Translations under genes and position numbers: made by a program
Notes under the pieces: model-generated
What the model saw: the letters and a program-made list of their open reading frames with translations, nothing else
What the model was told of the DNA's origin: nothing
Databases searched by the model: none
Shown here: one piece after another, positions 37,370 through 46,539 of the stretch
How the letters are laid out: each line of letters starts with the position of its first letter
Numbering within the stretch: position 1 is the first letter of the stretch
Origin: Micrococcales bacterium UBA7469
GTDB taxonomy: Bacteria > Actinomycetota > Actinomycetes > Actinomycetales > Microbacteriaceae
DNA: 64,000 nucleotides
Direction: 5' to 3'
NCBI GenBank assembly: GCA_002479805.1
Contig: DLPB01000025.1
Coordinates: forward strand, 6,168-70,167

Positions 37370-38149
37370 TTGAAGAAACCTGAGCGTGAGCTTCTGGGTC
37401 GGGAAATAAAGCGCGTAAAAGTAAGTTCCAAGCCCGCCAAGCCAAAAAGATCGAAAGCCTCCGGCTTTCGCATTCTCGGCAGGGCGCTTTTCATCGCTGG
37501 CCCGGTAGCTCTGGTCCTGCTCGTCGTGGCAACTTTCTTCACGCCGCTGTTGGCAATCGAGCAGATTAAAGTAAGTGGCAACGATCGAATCAAGGCCAGC
37601 AAGGTTATGGGGGCACTTGAGGAGCTGGCCGGTCAACCACTGACCACAGTGTCGCAAGATCGAGTTGCAGAGTTGCTCAAAGACTTCGCACTAATCGAGA
37701 CCTTCACGCTCCAGGCCGAACCCCCTCACACCTTGACCGTAAAGATCAGGGAGCGTCAGCCGGTTGTGATTTTGGTTCGGGGTGGCAAAAACTATCTTTA
37801 CGACGCGGCTGGAGTGCGCATCGATGTAGCCTCGGCAAAGGACAAGTACCCCTACTTCCGGTTTACGGCTGATCCGTTGAAGGACAAAAAATACAAAACC
37901 GCGATGGAGGTGCTGCTATCACTACCGGTAGCCACCTACAAGCAGGTTTTCTCAATCCAGGTCAGCGATCAGCTCACCACTGATCTGATCTTGCGCAAGA
38001 GCGATACGCGCGTGATTTGGGGCAATGCAAAGCAGGGGATCCTGAAGGCCGAGGTGCTGAACTCTTTGATTGCAACTGGAGTGAAGGCCGGGGTAACAAT
38101 CGATGTGTCCTCGCCAAAAGCACCCGTGGTTACCTACCCAAACTACTGA
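37370..38149 (+). CDS. ftsQ: Cell division protein FtsQ/DivIB
   Basis: FtsQ is a bitopic divisome scaffold that binds FtsL and FtsB. The 259 residues comprise a basic cytoplasmic N-terminus (KKPERELLGREIKRVK), one membrane segment (about 37-60), a POTRA domain (IEQIKVSGNDRIKASKV, about 63-80, with TLTVKIRERQPV) and the periplasm-facing beta domain. TTG 37370 directly follows the murC stop. It is the last gene before a 137-base gap that leads to ftsZ. Confidence 0.9.
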   Translation: MKKPERELLGREIKRVKVSSKPAKPKRSKASGFRILGRALFIAGPVALVLLVVATFFTPLLAIEQIKVSGNDRIKASKVMGALEELAGQPLTTVSQDRVAELLKDFALIETFTLQAEPPHTLTVKIRERQPVVILVRGGKNYLYDAAGVRIDVASAKDKYPYFRFTADPLKDKKYKTAMEVLLSLPVATYKQVFSIQVSDQLTTDLILRKSDTRVIWGNAKQGILKAEVLNSLIATGVKAGVTIDVSSPKAPVVTYPNY

Positions 38150-38232
38150 TCCGACTCATTTGCGACACGCCCGAGATCCTCGAGCAAATCAAGCCAATCG
38201 GGGCCTAACTTCTTCGCGCAAATTGAATTCGT

Positions 38233-38264
38233 CTCAAAAGGTTAAGCCTCAGCCTTAACTTGAG
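38233..38264 (+). promoter_or_regulatory. Inverted repeat in ftsZ leader
   Basis: GTTAAG at 38241-38246 and CTTAAC at 38254-38259 form a perfect 6-bp inverted repeat with a 7-base centre. CTCAA at 38233-38237 and TTGAG at 38260-38264 extend it with a 3-base offset. It could be an operator (FtsR or another MerR protein) or an mRNA hairpin 11 bases before the ribosome site. Confidence 0.55.
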
Positions 38265-38286
38265 AGTTTTCACAAGGAGGAACAGC

Positions 38287-39450
38287 GTGGCACAGACACC
38301 GAACTATCAGGCAGTAATCAAGGTCGTTGGCGTTGGTGGCGGTGGTGTGAATGCACTGAACCGCATGATTCAGTCTGGGCTGCGCGGCGTTGAGTTTGTT
38401 GCGGTGAACACCGACGCACAGGCGCTTCTGATGAGCGATGCAGACGTAAAGCTAGACATCGGCCGTGACATCACTCGCGGTCTTGGAGCTGGTGCTGACC
38501 CAGAGGTTGGTCGTCGCGCTGCCGAGGAGCACGAAAATGAGATTGAGTCTGCCCTCAAGGGAGCAGACATGGTGTTCGTAACTGCCGGCGAGGGTGGTGG
38601 TACCGGTACCGGAGCAGCTCCAGTAGTGGCCAGAATTGCCAAGCGCCTCGGTGCTCTAACCGTTGGTGTGGTAACCCGCCCATTCAACTTCGAGGGCAAG
38701 CGCCGTGCCGTGCAGGCTGATGAAGGTATCCGTGCACTTCGTGCCGAAGTGGACACCTTGATCGTGGTTCCAAACCAGCGACTGCTAGAGATGTCTAACA
38801 AGAAGATTTCGGCCATCGAAGCCTTTATCACTGCCGACGATGTGCTTCGTGCCGGTGTCCAGGGCATCAGCGATTTGATCGTGATCCCAGGCCTCATCAA
38901 CCTCGACTTCAACGACGTCAAGTCGGTGATGCAGGGCGCTGGAAGCGCGCTGATGGGAATTGGTACCGCCAAGGGTGAGGACCGTGCCGTTCGCGCCGCA
39001 GAGATCGCTGTTTCTTCTCCGCTGCTTGAGGCAACCATCGAGGGCGCACACGGCGTGCTGCTTTTGGTTCAGGGTGCTTCAGACCTCGGACTGCACGAAA
39101 TTGACGATGCAGCCCGCCTGGTCCAGGAAGCAGTTCACCCGGAGGCCAACATCATCTTTGGTGCCACCATTGAAGACACCTTGGGAGACGAAGTTCGCAT
39201 CACCGTTATCGCCGCTGGCTTTGATGGCGGCGAGCCGACCTACCGCAAGTTTGAGGCACCGGCTGCCGTCACCATCCCAGTTGCCGAAGCGGTAGCTCCG
39301 GTTCAGGAATACGGGGTAGCCGAGGCGGCGCAGGAGCTTCCAACCAGCGAACAGCTAATTCAGAGCGAGACTTTGGTTTCTGCTCACAGCGTCCCAAACT
39401 CCAACGGTCAGTTCGGTGACGATTTGGATCTTCCTGAATTCTTCCGTTGA
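38287..39450 (+). CDS. ftsZ: Cell division GTPase FtsZ
   Basis: FtsZ is the tubulin homologue that forms the Z-ring. GTG 38287 is fixed by the strong AAGGAGGAAC at 38275-38284. The 387 residues contain [13 protein letters not shown] (nucleotide binding), the tubulin signature [10 protein letters not shown] near residues 103-112, and [11 protein letters not shown] with the T7 loop Asp. A variable linker leads to the C-terminal conserved peptide [10 protein letters not shown] that binds SepF and other partners. It has its own leader with an inverted repeat, so it probably also has its own promoter. The stop overlaps yggS. Confidence 0.98.
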   Translation: MAQTPNYQAVIKVVGVGGGGVNALNRMIQSGLRGVEFVAVNTDAQALLMSDADVKLDIGRDITRGLGAGADPEVGRRAAEEHENEIESALKGADMVFVTAGEGGGTGTGAAPVVARIAKRLGALTVGVVTRPFNFEGKRRAVQADEGIRALRAEVDTLIVVPNQRLLEMSNKKISAIEAFITADDVLRAGVQGISDLIVIPGLINLDFNDVKSVMQGAGSALMGIGTAKGEDRAVRAAEIAVSSPLLEATIEGAHGVLLLVQGASDLGLHEIDDAARLVQEAVHPEANIIFGATIEDTLGDEVRITVIAAGFDGGEPTYRKFEAPAAVTIPVAEAVAPVQEYGVAEAAQELPTSEQLIQSETLVSAHSVPNSNGQFGDDLDLPEFFR

Positions 39451-40142
39451 GCCAACTAGCTTCTAGATACCAACAGGTGCTGGCAAAAATTGCCAGTGCC
39501 TGTTTGGCTTCTGGTCGACCTGCTGATTCGGTTGAATTGGTTGCAATCACCAAAAACCACCCCGCTGAGCTGGTGGCAGAGTTGCTCGATTTGGGTCAAC
39601 TGCAGTTTGGCGAAAACCGTGATCAGGAAGCCGCTCCAAAAAGCGCAAGATTGCAAGAGCTTAGACCTGCGAGCAATCCAACCTGGCACTTTGTGGGGCA
39701 ACTTCAGAGCAATAAGGTCAAGTCTGTTCTTCGCTACGCAAGGGTGATCCACTCAATTGACCGGCCATCGCTTGTTAGTGAGCTGGCCAAGCAGTTACCC
39801 AAGTTCGAAGGCAGCTACTCTGGTTTTATTGAACTCAATTTGACTTCGGACCCAGGTCGCGGCGGAGTCATGCCTGAGAACCTTTCGGCTTTGGCTCAAT
39901 CGGTCTTAGAGCTTGAGAATTTTGAACTCTTAGGCGTGATGGCAGTTGCTGGTTTGGGCGAGGACCCCAGAAGCGAGTTTGAAAAGGTGCTTCGAGCGTC
40001 TGACGAACTGCAGCGGCTAGCCCCGCGGGCAAGCGCACTTTCAATTGGAATGAGCGAGGACTTCGAGGTCGCGATTTCTATGGGTGCGACACACATAAGA
40101 GTTGGCTCAGCAATCACGGGCCCAAGGCCTACTAACGCTTAG
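39447..40142 (+). CDS. yggS: PLP homeostasis protein (YggS/PLPBP family)
   Basis: A pyridoxal 5'-phosphate-binding protein of the alanine-racemase fold that handles vitamin B6 homeostasis. The PLP lysine is in VAITKNHP (near residue 33), followed by FGENRDQEA and [15 protein letters not shown], and [25 protein letters not shown] near the end. TTG 39447 overlaps the ftsZ stop (TTGA). In many actinobacteria a pgeF/yfiH gene lies between ftsZ and yggS; here it is missing. Length 231. Confidence 0.92.
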   Translation: MSQLASRYQQVLAKIASACLASGRPADSVELVAITKNHPAELVAELLDLGQLQFGENRDQEAAPKSARLQELRPASNPTWHFVGQLQSNKVKSVLRYARVIHSIDRPSLVSELAKQLPKFEGSYSGFIELNLTSDPGRGGVMPENLSALAQSVLELENFELLGVMAVAGLGEDPRSEFEKVLRASDELQRLAPRASALSIGMSEDFEVAISMGATHIRVGSAITGPRPTNA

Positions 40143-40167
40143 TCTTGAAGCAATCTAAGGAGTAATG

Positions 40168-40560
40168 ATGGGCGCACTTAATTCAGTTATGACTTTCTTT
40201 GGGTTTGGATCTGCCGAACCACAGAAGGTTGAGACGAGCAGTGCAAAGCCTCGTCCGGCTGCAGCTCGACCACGTCGCGGTTCCGAAATGTCGGAAATCA
40301 TCACCCTTGAGGCTCAGACCTACGCAGATTCCAAGGAAGTTGCTTTCCACTACCGCCAAGGCGTTCCGGTAATCGTAAACATCGGTGCCATGAGCGAGGC
40401 AGATGCCAAGCGCATGCTGGACTTCATGCTTGGTTTGAAGGAAGCCCTTGAGGGTCAGATCCGTCGCGTCACCCCGAAGGTATTTTTGCTAAGCCCTAGC
40501 CACGTTGAGGTCAATGACGGTGAGCAGGAAGCTAGCGAGTCCGACAACCTGCTTGACTAA
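40168..40560 (+). CDS. sepF: Cell division protein SepF
   Basis: SepF anchors FtsZ to the membrane in bacteria that lack FtsA. The N-terminal region includes a hydrophobic stretch with phenylalanines (LNSVMTFFGFGSAEP) expected to insert into membrane, then a disordered basic linker (SAKPRPAAARPRRGSEM) and the SepF core (VIVNIGAMSEADAKRMLDFMLGLKEALEGQIRRVTPKVFLLSP). ATG 40168 is preferred over ATG 40165 because AAGGAG at 40157-40162 is better spaced. About 130 residues. Confidence 0.94.
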   Translation: MGALNSVMTFFGFGSAEPQKVETSSAKPRPAAARPRRGSEMSEIITLEAQTYADSKEVAFHYRQGVPVIVNIGAMSEADAKRMLDFMLGLKEALEGQIRRVTPKVFLLSPSHVEVNDGEQEASESDNLLD

Positions 40561-40562
40561 GC

Positions 40563-40847
40563 ATGGCACTTTTAGGCACCATCCTCTACTGGGCTTTTCA
40601 GCTCTTCATCTACGCTATGTTCGCGCGGTTTATTGTTGAGTTCATCATGTCGGTGAACCGCAGCTGGCGTCCCCCTGCAATCTTGATGCCGGTGATTGAC
40701 TTCGCATTCACAATTACCGACCCACCGCTGAAACTGGTCAGGAGATTTGTACCACCGCTGAGGTTGGGTGTGATTGCCCTCGATTTGGCTTGGACAATTG
40801 TGTTTATTGCGGCACTTTTTCTTCAGCGTTTGGCTCTGAGCCTCTAA
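40563..40847 (+). CDS. yggT: YggT family membrane protein
   Basis: A small protein of 94 residues with two hydrophobic segments (about 5-28 and 67-92) separated by the conserved loop with NRSWRPPAILMPVIDFAFTITDPPLKLVRRFVPP, the hallmark of the YggT family. Its position between sepF and divIVA is conserved in Gram-positive bacteria and suggests an envelope role, but the molecular function is not known. It starts two bases after the sepF stop. Confidence 0.92.
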   Translation: MALLGTILYWAFQLFIYAMFARFIVEFIMSVNRSWRPPAILMPVIDFAFTITDPPLKLVRRFVPPLRLGVIALDLAWTIVFIAALFLQRLALSL

Positions 40848-40853
40848 GGCGAA

Positions 40854-40879
40854 TAACATAGTGCAAGCGCTTTTGCGCT
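40854..40879 (+). promoter_or_regulatory. Candidate divIVA promoter -10 and leader hairpin
   Basis: TAACAT at 40854-40859 is 18 bases after TTGGCT (40830-40835) inside yggT. Just downstream, AGCGC (40866-40870) and GCGCT (40875-40879) pair around a TTTT loop. If transcription starts near 40866, the hairpin would cap the 5' end of the divIVA mRNA. Confidence 0.4.
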
Positions 40880-40898
40880 GTATCAGGAAGGTGCAACC

Positions 40899-41606
40899 AT
40901 GGCGCTGACGCCCGAAGAAGTTGTAAACAAGAGATTTACCATCGTCAAGTTCCGCGAGGGCTATGACCAGGACGAAGTCGATGACTTCCTTGACGCCGTT
41001 GTTGTTGAACTGCGCAGACTCGGCACCGAGAACGACGAGCTACGTCAGCAGCTACAGGTTGCCAAGGCCCAGGCAGATGCCGCGCCGGCCGTATCCGCTT
41101 CAGATTCCCCAGTTGCCCCAGTGGTAGCGGCAGCCGTTCCTAGCGCCGCTGAAGCCAGCAACTCGCACAGCCTGCTGGAGCTTGCTCGCAAGCTACACGA
41201 GGAGCACGTTCGCGAGGGTCTGACCAAGCGCGATCAGCTTATTCGCGATGGCCAGGAGAACTCGGCCCGTCTGGTTCGAGACGCCGAAGCACAGGCCAGA
41301 GCAGTTCTAGGTCAGCTAGAGCTCGACCGTAAGGCGATTGAAAACACCATCGACGAACTGCGCGAGTTCGAGCACGACTATCGTGGTCGTCTGCGCGAGT
41401 ACATCGAGTCGCAGCTCACCACCTTGATCCGCGAGGAGTCCTTCGAGCAGCCTCTTGAGGCCGCAGCGAAGATTGAATTTGCCGCCATCACCGAGGTGGC
41501 CGCTGAGCCAGTTGCCGAGGTCGAGGACGACGAAGACGAGCTCGAAGCGGTTGTTACCTCGAGCGATGTCGAGGATGAAGACGAAACTCGAAGTGAGCGC
41601 AACTAA
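40899..41606 (+). CDS. divIVA: Polar growth and septum protein DivIVA (Wag31)
   Basis: DivIVA/Wag31 binds curved membrane at poles and septa and directs polar wall growth in actinobacteria. The N-terminal domain (LTPEEVVNKRFTIVKFREGYDQDEVDDFLDAVVVELRRL, residues about 3-41) includes the membrane-insertion and coiled-coil start. A low-complexity Ala/Val/Pro linker leads to a long coiled coil (about 90-175). The tail is highly acidic (EVEDDEDELE). Length 235. ATG 40899 follows AGGAAGGTG. The 3' end overlaps lspA by 32 bases. Confidence 0.94.
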   Translation: MALTPEEVVNKRFTIVKFREGYDQDEVDDFLDAVVVELRRLGTENDELRQQLQVAKAQADAAPAVSASDSPVAPVVAAAVPSAAEASNSHSLLELARKLHEEHVREGLTKRDQLIRDGQENSARLVRDAEAQARAVLGQLELDRKAIENTIDELREFEHDYRGRLREYIESQLTTLIREESFEQPLEAAAKIEFAAITEVAAEPVAEVEDDEDELEAVVTSSDVEDEDETRSERN

Positions 41607-42087
41607 AGCTAGAACCCTCCTGTTCCTCGGAATTGGTGTCGTCTTAGTTTTTATTGATCAGTTGACCAAGGAGCTTGCGATTGCGGCTCTTTCGGATGGC
41701 TCAGTCGTTTCTGTGGTGGGTGAGTTACTTCGTTTTCGCCTGGTATACAACGACGCCGCAGCATTCTCACTGGGCGTCGGCCAGACCTGGGTGTTAGCCC
41801 TAATCGCGATCGGTGCCGTGCTGGCGCTTCTGTGGTTCGGACCCAAGGCCAAGAACGTCACCTGGAGCGTTATTGCCGGTTTTGTGCTCGGTGGAGCTGC
41901 TGGCAATCTGGTTGACCGCCTGACTCGCGAACCAGGATTCCTAAACGGCCACGTGGTTGATTTCATATCGATCCCGTTCAACTTTCCAATTTTCAATTTG
42001 GCTGACACCTTTTTGGTAATCGGGGTCTCGCTGGCGATGATTAGAACCTTGATGGGCGATGAAGTGGGCGGCAAGGTTGCCAAGTAA
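41575..42087 (+). CDS. lspA: Lipoprotein signal peptidase
   Basis: LspA cleaves signal peptides of diacylated prolipoproteins in the membrane; CtaC in this window is a probable substrate. Four hydrophobic segments are evident in the 170 residues, and the catalytic Asp pair lies in GNLVDRL and FNLADTF. ATG 41575 within the divIVA tail is the best start, with GAGG just upstream; GTG 41593 is an alternative. The 3' end overlaps the next pseudouridine synthase frame. Confidence 0.9.
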   Translation: MKTKLEVSATKARTLLFLGIGVVLVFIDQLTKELAIAALSDGSVVSVVGELLRFRLVYNDAAAFSLGVGQTWVLALIAIGAVLALLWFGPKAKNVTWSVIAGFVLGGAAGNLVDRLTREPGFLNGHVVDFISIPFNFPIFNLADTFLVIGVSLAMIRTLMGDEVGGKVAK

Positions 42088-43012
42088 GTACCTTCCTGTT
42101 CCCGATTCTCTAATTGGCGAGCGAGCTGATGCAGCGCTTGCAAAAATGCTCGGTATAAGCAGGTCTCAGGCGGCTGAACTGCTCACCCAGGGTGCGGTGG
42201 TTTGCTCGGGCAAGCTGCTTGGCAAATCCGACCGACTGGAAATGGATCAGATCATCGAGGTTGAGCTGACTGAGAGATCAGCCGAACCAGAGGTTGTCGC
42301 CGAAGACGTATCCGATCTCAAGGTTGTATTTCAGGACGAACACATCATTGTTATCGATAAGCCTGCCGGCGTGGTCTCGCACCCGTCCTTGGGGTTTGTG
42401 GGTCCCAGCGTCCCCGGTGTGCTACTTGCCAGAGGGATTCAATTGGCTACCTCAGGAGCTCAAGAACGCCAGGGTATCGTGCAGCGGCTAGACGTTGGCA
42501 CCAGCGGCCTAATGGTTTTGGCCAAGGGGGAGCGCGCGTATTCAGTGCTAAAGCAAGCGTTTCGGGATCGTGAGGTAAAAAAGACCTACCACGCTTTGGT
42601 GCAAGGCCACCCAGATCCGGCCCAAGGGACGATTGATACCCCGATAGCTAGAAGTACCAAGCACGATTACAAGTTCACCATTTCGGCCGATGGCAAGCAT
42701 GCCGTGACGCACTACCGAACCATTGAGCTACTGCCTTCGGCAGCCCTGATGGAGATTGGTCTTGAGACCGGCAGAACTCACCAAATTAGGGTGCACTTCG
42801 CACATTTTCGCCATCCGCTAGTTGGCGATCCGCTCTACGGCAGTGATCCCAAGCTAGCGGCTGCGCTAAAGCTTGATCGGCAATGGCTGCACGCCCACAA
42901 ACTTGCCTTTTCGCACCCGATTTCTGGGGATTGGGTCGAATTTGAAAGCGAGTATCCAGCAGAATTGAAACTCGCCCTTGACCGACTCAGAGATGTGAAT
43001 TTTCGGCTCTAG
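42059..43012 (+). CDS. RluD-type 23S rRNA pseudouridine synthase
   Basis: An RluA/RluD-family enzyme that forms pseudouridine in 23S rRNA. An S4 domain (ADAALAKMLGISRSQAAELLTQG, about 23-45) precedes the catalytic domain, with the Asp in QRLDVGTSGLMVLAKG; the usual HRLD reads QRLD here. LETGRTHQIRVHFAHFRHPLVGDPLYG is typical of the family. The start is uncertain: ATG 42059 overlaps lspA by 29 bases, and TTG 42077 would also fit. The lspA-rluD pair is common in bacteria. Confidence 0.88.
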   Translation: MKWAARLPSKYLPVPDSLIGERADAALAKMLGISRSQAAELLTQGAVVCSGKLLGKSDRLEMDQIIEVELTERSAEPEVVAEDVSDLKVVFQDEHIIVIDKPAGVVSHPSLGFVGPSVPGVLLARGIQLATSGAQERQGIVQRLDVGTSGLMVLAKGERAYSVLKQAFRDREVKKTYHALVQGHPDPAQGTIDTPIARSTKHDYKFTISADGKHAVTHYRTIELLPSAALMEIGLETGRTHQIRVHFAHFRHPLVGDPLYGSDPKLAAALKLDRQWLHAHKLAFSHPISGDWVEFESEYPAELKLALDRLRDVNFRL

Positions 43013-43015
43013 GCT
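43010..43015 (+). promoter_or_regulatory. Candidate -10 box of dnaE
   Basis: TAGGCT overlaps the stop of the pseudouridine synthase gene, 32 bases before the dnaE ATG. A leader of about 25 bases would carry the strong ribosome site GTGGAGGTG. No -35 at normal spacing. Confidence 0.35.
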
Positions 43016-43047
43016 TAGGGCCCGTCGTTGAATAAGTGGAGGTGAAA

Positions 43048-46000
43048 ATGAGCGATTCTTTCGTCCATTTGCACAACCACACCGAGTATTCAATGCTCGA
43101 TGGCGCAGCCCGAATCAAGCAACTTGTAGCAAAGGCTGCCAAGCTCGAGATGCCAGCCATTGCCATGACCGATCACGGTAATGCTCACGGCGCGTATGAG
43201 TTTTGGAATCAGGCCACAAATCACGGCATCAAACCGATCATTGGCATCGAGGCTTATGTTGCTCCAGGTAGTCGCCGAGAGAAATCGAAGGTGCGCTGGG
43301 GCAGTGGCGGTGACGATGACGTCTCCGGTGGCGGTGCCTATTCGCATATGACGATGTGGGCCACCGACAACAACTCGATGCAGAACTTGTTTCGCTTGTC
43401 CTCCGAGGCCTACCTATCCGGCTACTACTTCAAGCCCCGTATGGACCGTGAGCTACTGCACAAATACGGCAAGGGTCTGATTGCCACCACCGGTTGCCCC
43501 GGTGGTGAGGTGCAGACCCGAATTCGACTCGGGCAATACAAGGAAGCGCTTGAGACCGCGGCTGAATTCCGCGACATCTTTGGAGAGGGAAACTTCTTCG
43601 TCGAGCTAATGGATCACTCGCTCGATATTGAGAAGCGGGTCCGTGAAGATCTCGTGAAACTTGCTAGAGACCTAAATTTGCCACTGGTTGCTACCAATGA
43701 CCTGCATTACACCGAACCAGAGGATGCCCACGCCCATGACGCGCTGCTCTGCGTTCAGGTGGGATCAAATCTCTATGACGAGAATCGCTTCAAGTTTGAA
43801 TCTCAGGAGTATTACCTAAAGTCAGCTGCCGAGATGAGGGCAGTCTTCAAAGAGTTGCCGGAGGCTTGCGACAACACCCTGTTGATTGCGGAGCGCTGTG
43901 AGGTCAGCTTCGAAAAACGCGACCTAATGCCACGGTTCCCGGTCCCAGAGGGTGAGACCGAGAGTGGCTGGTTTGAAAAAGAAGTTTGGCGCGGGATGGA
44001 TCGTCGCTTCCCAGCTGGCTATTCCGATCGTCACAAGCAGCAGGCTGCTTATGAAATTGACGTCATCAGAAACATGGGCTTCCCAGGCTACTTCCTGGTG
44101 GTTTCTGACTTCATTGCTTGGGCTAGGGAACAGGGTATTCGCGTCGGCCCAGGCCGAGGCTCGGCCGCCGGATCGCTCGTGGCTTTTGCGCTCGGCATTA
44201 CCGAACTAGACCCACTGGCTCACGATCTAATCTTTGAGCGTTTTTTGAACCCAGAGCGACTATCGATGCCCGATATCGATGTTGACTTTGACGATCGCCG
44301 CCGCCCGGAGGTAATTCGCTACGTAACCGACAAATACGGCGATGACCGAGTTGCGCAAATTGTCACCTTTGGAACCATTAAGGCGAAGCAAGCGCTAAAA
44401 GATGCCGCTCGAGTCTTGGCAATGCCTTACTCGGTGGGGGAGAAGCTGACCAAGGCGATGCCTCCTATGGTGCTAGGTCGTGACGTGTCGCTAAACGAAC
44501 TGGTGGATCCAAGTGCGGAGCGCTATTCCGAGGCTGCGGAATTTAGAGAAATTATAGAAACCGATGAAGACAGTCAAAAAGTCTTCGATCTTGCGCAGGG
44601 TCTTGAGGGGCTAAAGCGGCAGTGGGGTGTGCACGCTGCCGGTGTCATCATGTCCGCCGAGCCACTTATGGATGTAATTCCAATCATGAAGCGCGAGGAA
44701 GACGGCGCCATCATCACACAGTTCGATCAGCCACCTTGTGAATCGCTCGGGCTTTTGAAGATGGACTTCTTGGGCCTTCGCAACCTCACTGTGTTGGACG
44801 ACGCCCTTTTTAACATCAAGCTCAATCGCGGTGAGACGGTGGTACTAGAGGATCTTGACCTCAACGCCGATGAGAAGACATTCGAACTGCTATCCCGCGG
44901 TGACACCCTGGGGGTATTTCAGCTCGACGGTGATGCAATGCGGCAGCTACTTAGGCTGCTCAAGCCAACCGAGTTCGAGCACATCTCGGCAGTAATTGCG
45001 CTTTATCGCCCGGGTCCAATGGGCATGAATTCGCACATCAACTATGCCCAGCGCAAAAATGGCCTGCAGCAGTCTGAGGGAGTGCACCCAGAGCTCACCG
45101 AACCGCTCAGTGAGATTCTGGACCCCACCTACGGCCTGATCGTTTATCAGGAGCAGGTAATGGCGGCCGCTCAGAAGGTGGCGGGTTACTCACTCGGTCA
45201 AGCAGACCTATTGCGACGTGCCATGGGTAAGAAGAAGCCCGAAGAGCTGGATAAACAGCTTGAGGTATTCCGTTCCGGAATGAAGGCCAACGGCTTCTCA
45301 GACGGCGCGATCAAGGCACTGTGGGACACCTTGCTACCGTTCGCTGACTACGCTTTCAATAAGGCCCACTCGGCCGGCTACGGGGTGCTGAGCTATTGGA
45401 CCGGTTATCTTAAGGCCAATTACCCCGCCGAATACATGGCGGCGCTGCTGACCTCGGTTGGTGACTCCAAGGACAAGCTCGCGGTCTATCTCAATGAGTG
45501 CCGTCGAATGGGCATAAAGGTTTTGCCACCGGATGTGAATCAATCAATCAGCGGCTTTGCTGCGGTTGGCGATGACATCCGCTTCGGCCTAAGCGCAATT
45601 CGCAACGTTGGAAAAAACGTGGTGGACGCGATCGTTGAGGCTAGGTCAGAAGCCCCGTTCGACTCGTTCCAGGATTATCTGACCCGGGTCGCATCTCAGG
45701 CATCCACCAAGCGCTGCGTTGAGTCGCTGATTAAAGCCGGGGCTTTTGACTCGCTCGGGCACACCAGGCGCTCCTTGATTGCAGTTCACGAGGAGGCCAT
45801 TGACGCATCAGCCGTATTGAAAAAACAGGCGGCAACCGGTCAGGTGGATTTGTTTGGCGGAATGTTTGATGAAGATCCTGCCATGGTGCCAATTCCAAAC
45901 CTTCCGGAGTGGACCAAGCGTGATCTTCTAGCTCATGAGCGCGAGATGTTGGGTCTGTATGTTTCTGACCATCCGCTAGCCGGCCAGGAAGCCCTTTTGA

Positions 46001-46539
46001 TGCGTCACTCGGATATGGGCACCATCGCACTCAAAGAAAGCGATGTCAAAGATGGCGAGTCAGTCACTCTCGCCGGCCTGATAACCCAGGTTCAGCACAA
46101 GGTCGCAAGGGCTTCGGGTAACCCCTATGGCCAGGTTGTTCTGGAGGACTTCTCTGGAGAAATCTCGATCATGTTCATGGGCAAGACCTACCTGGAGAAT
46201 CGCGAGCTTCTGCGCACCGACCAGACTGTTTCAATTCGCGGTCGAGTGCAGCGTCGTGATGAAGAAATCATGCTCTCGGCATACTCGATTGATGTTTTGG
46301 AGGCAGGTCGCGAACAGGGCGGGGTATTGGTGATCACGGTTCGTGAAGCTATGGCTACCAAAACCAAGCTGCAAAAACTATCCGAAATCCTCTCCGCACA
46401 CCCGGGCCCAGTCGAGGTTCAGCTCAAGATGCAAAACGGCGGAGAATCGAAGCACTTCCTGTTGCCGCAGCGAATTGCCGTCGGTCATGACCTGTTCGGT
46501 GAGATCAAGGCCCTGATGGGCCAAGATGCGGTGAACTAA
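43048..46539 (+). CDS. dnaE: DNA polymerase III alpha subunit
   Basis: DnaE is the replicative polymerase. The protein of 1163 residues starts with a PHP domain (HLHNHTEYSMLDGAARI, about 6-22), in actinobacteria the proofreading exonuclease. It continues with the palm containing GPGRGSAAGSLVAF and the catalytic acidic motif MPDIDVDFDD, then fingers (FNKAHSAGYG), a helix-hairpin-helix region and a C-terminal OB fold (VTLAGLITQVQ). ATG 43048 is fixed by GGAGGTG at 43038-43044. Length matches the replicative DnaE1 rather than the shorter DnaE2. The stop overlaps the convergent flavin reductase gene. Confidence 0.96.
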   Translation: MSDSFVHLHNHTEYSMLDGAARIKQLVAKAAKLEMPAIAMTDHGNAHGAYEFWNQATNHGIKPIIGIEAYVAPGSRREKSKVRWGSGGDDDVSGGGAYSHMTMWATDNNSMQNLFRLSSEAYLSGYYFKPRMDRELLHKYGKGLIATTGCPGGEVQTRIRLGQYKEALETAAEFRDIFGEGNFFVELMDHSLDIEKRVREDLVKLARDLNLPLVATNDLHYTEPEDAHAHDALLCVQVGSNLYDENRFKFESQEYYLKSAAEMRAVFKELPEACDNTLLIAERCEVSFEKRDLMPRFPVPEGETESGWFEKEVWRGMDRRFPAGYSDRHKQQAAYEIDVIRNMGFPGYFLVVSDFIAWAREQGIRVGPGRGSAAGSLVAFALGITELDPLAHDLIFERFLNPERLSMPDIDVDFDDRRRPEVIRYVTDKYGDDRVAQIVTFGTIKAKQALKDAARVLAMPYSVGEKLTKAMPPMVLGRDVSLNELVDPSAERYSEAAEFREIIETDEDSQKVFDLAQGLEGLKRQWGVHAAGVIMSAEPLMDVIPIMKREEDGAIITQFDQPPCESLGLLKMDFLGLRNLTVLDDALFNIKLNRGETVVLEDLDLNADEKTFELLSRGDTLGVFQLDGDAMRQLLRLLKPTEFEHISAVIALYRPGPMGMNSHINYAQRKNGLQQSEGVHPELTEPLSEILDPTYGLIVYQEQVMAAAQKVAGYSLGQADLLRRAMGKKKPEELDKQLEVFRSGMKANGFSDGAIKALWDTLLPFADYAFNKAHSAGYGVLSYWTGYLKANYPAEYMAALLTSVGDSKDKLAVYLNECRRMGIKVLPPDVNQSISGFAAVGDDIRFGLSAIRNVGKNVVDAIVEARSEAPFDSFQDYLTRVASQASTKRCVESLIKAGAFDSLGHTRRSLIAVHEEAIDASAVLKKQAATGQVDLFGGMFDEDPAMVPIPNLPEWTKRDLLAHEREMLGLYVSDHPLAGQEALLMRHSDMGTIALKESDVKDGESVTLAGLITQVQHKVARASGNPYGQVVLEDFSGEISIMFMGKTYLENRELLRTDQTVSIRGRVQRRDEEIMLSAYSIDVLEAGREQGGVLVITVREAMATKTKLQKLSEILSAHPGPVEVQLKMQNGGESKHFLLPQRIAVGHDLFGEIKALMGQDAVN

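Noticed and set aside
38370..39038. Minus-strand open frame of 222 codons antisense to ftsZ
   Set aside because: It is very rich in Ser, Ala, Arg and Pro with no recognisable domain, and ftsZ on the other strand is certain. Long antisense frames are expected with this codon bias.
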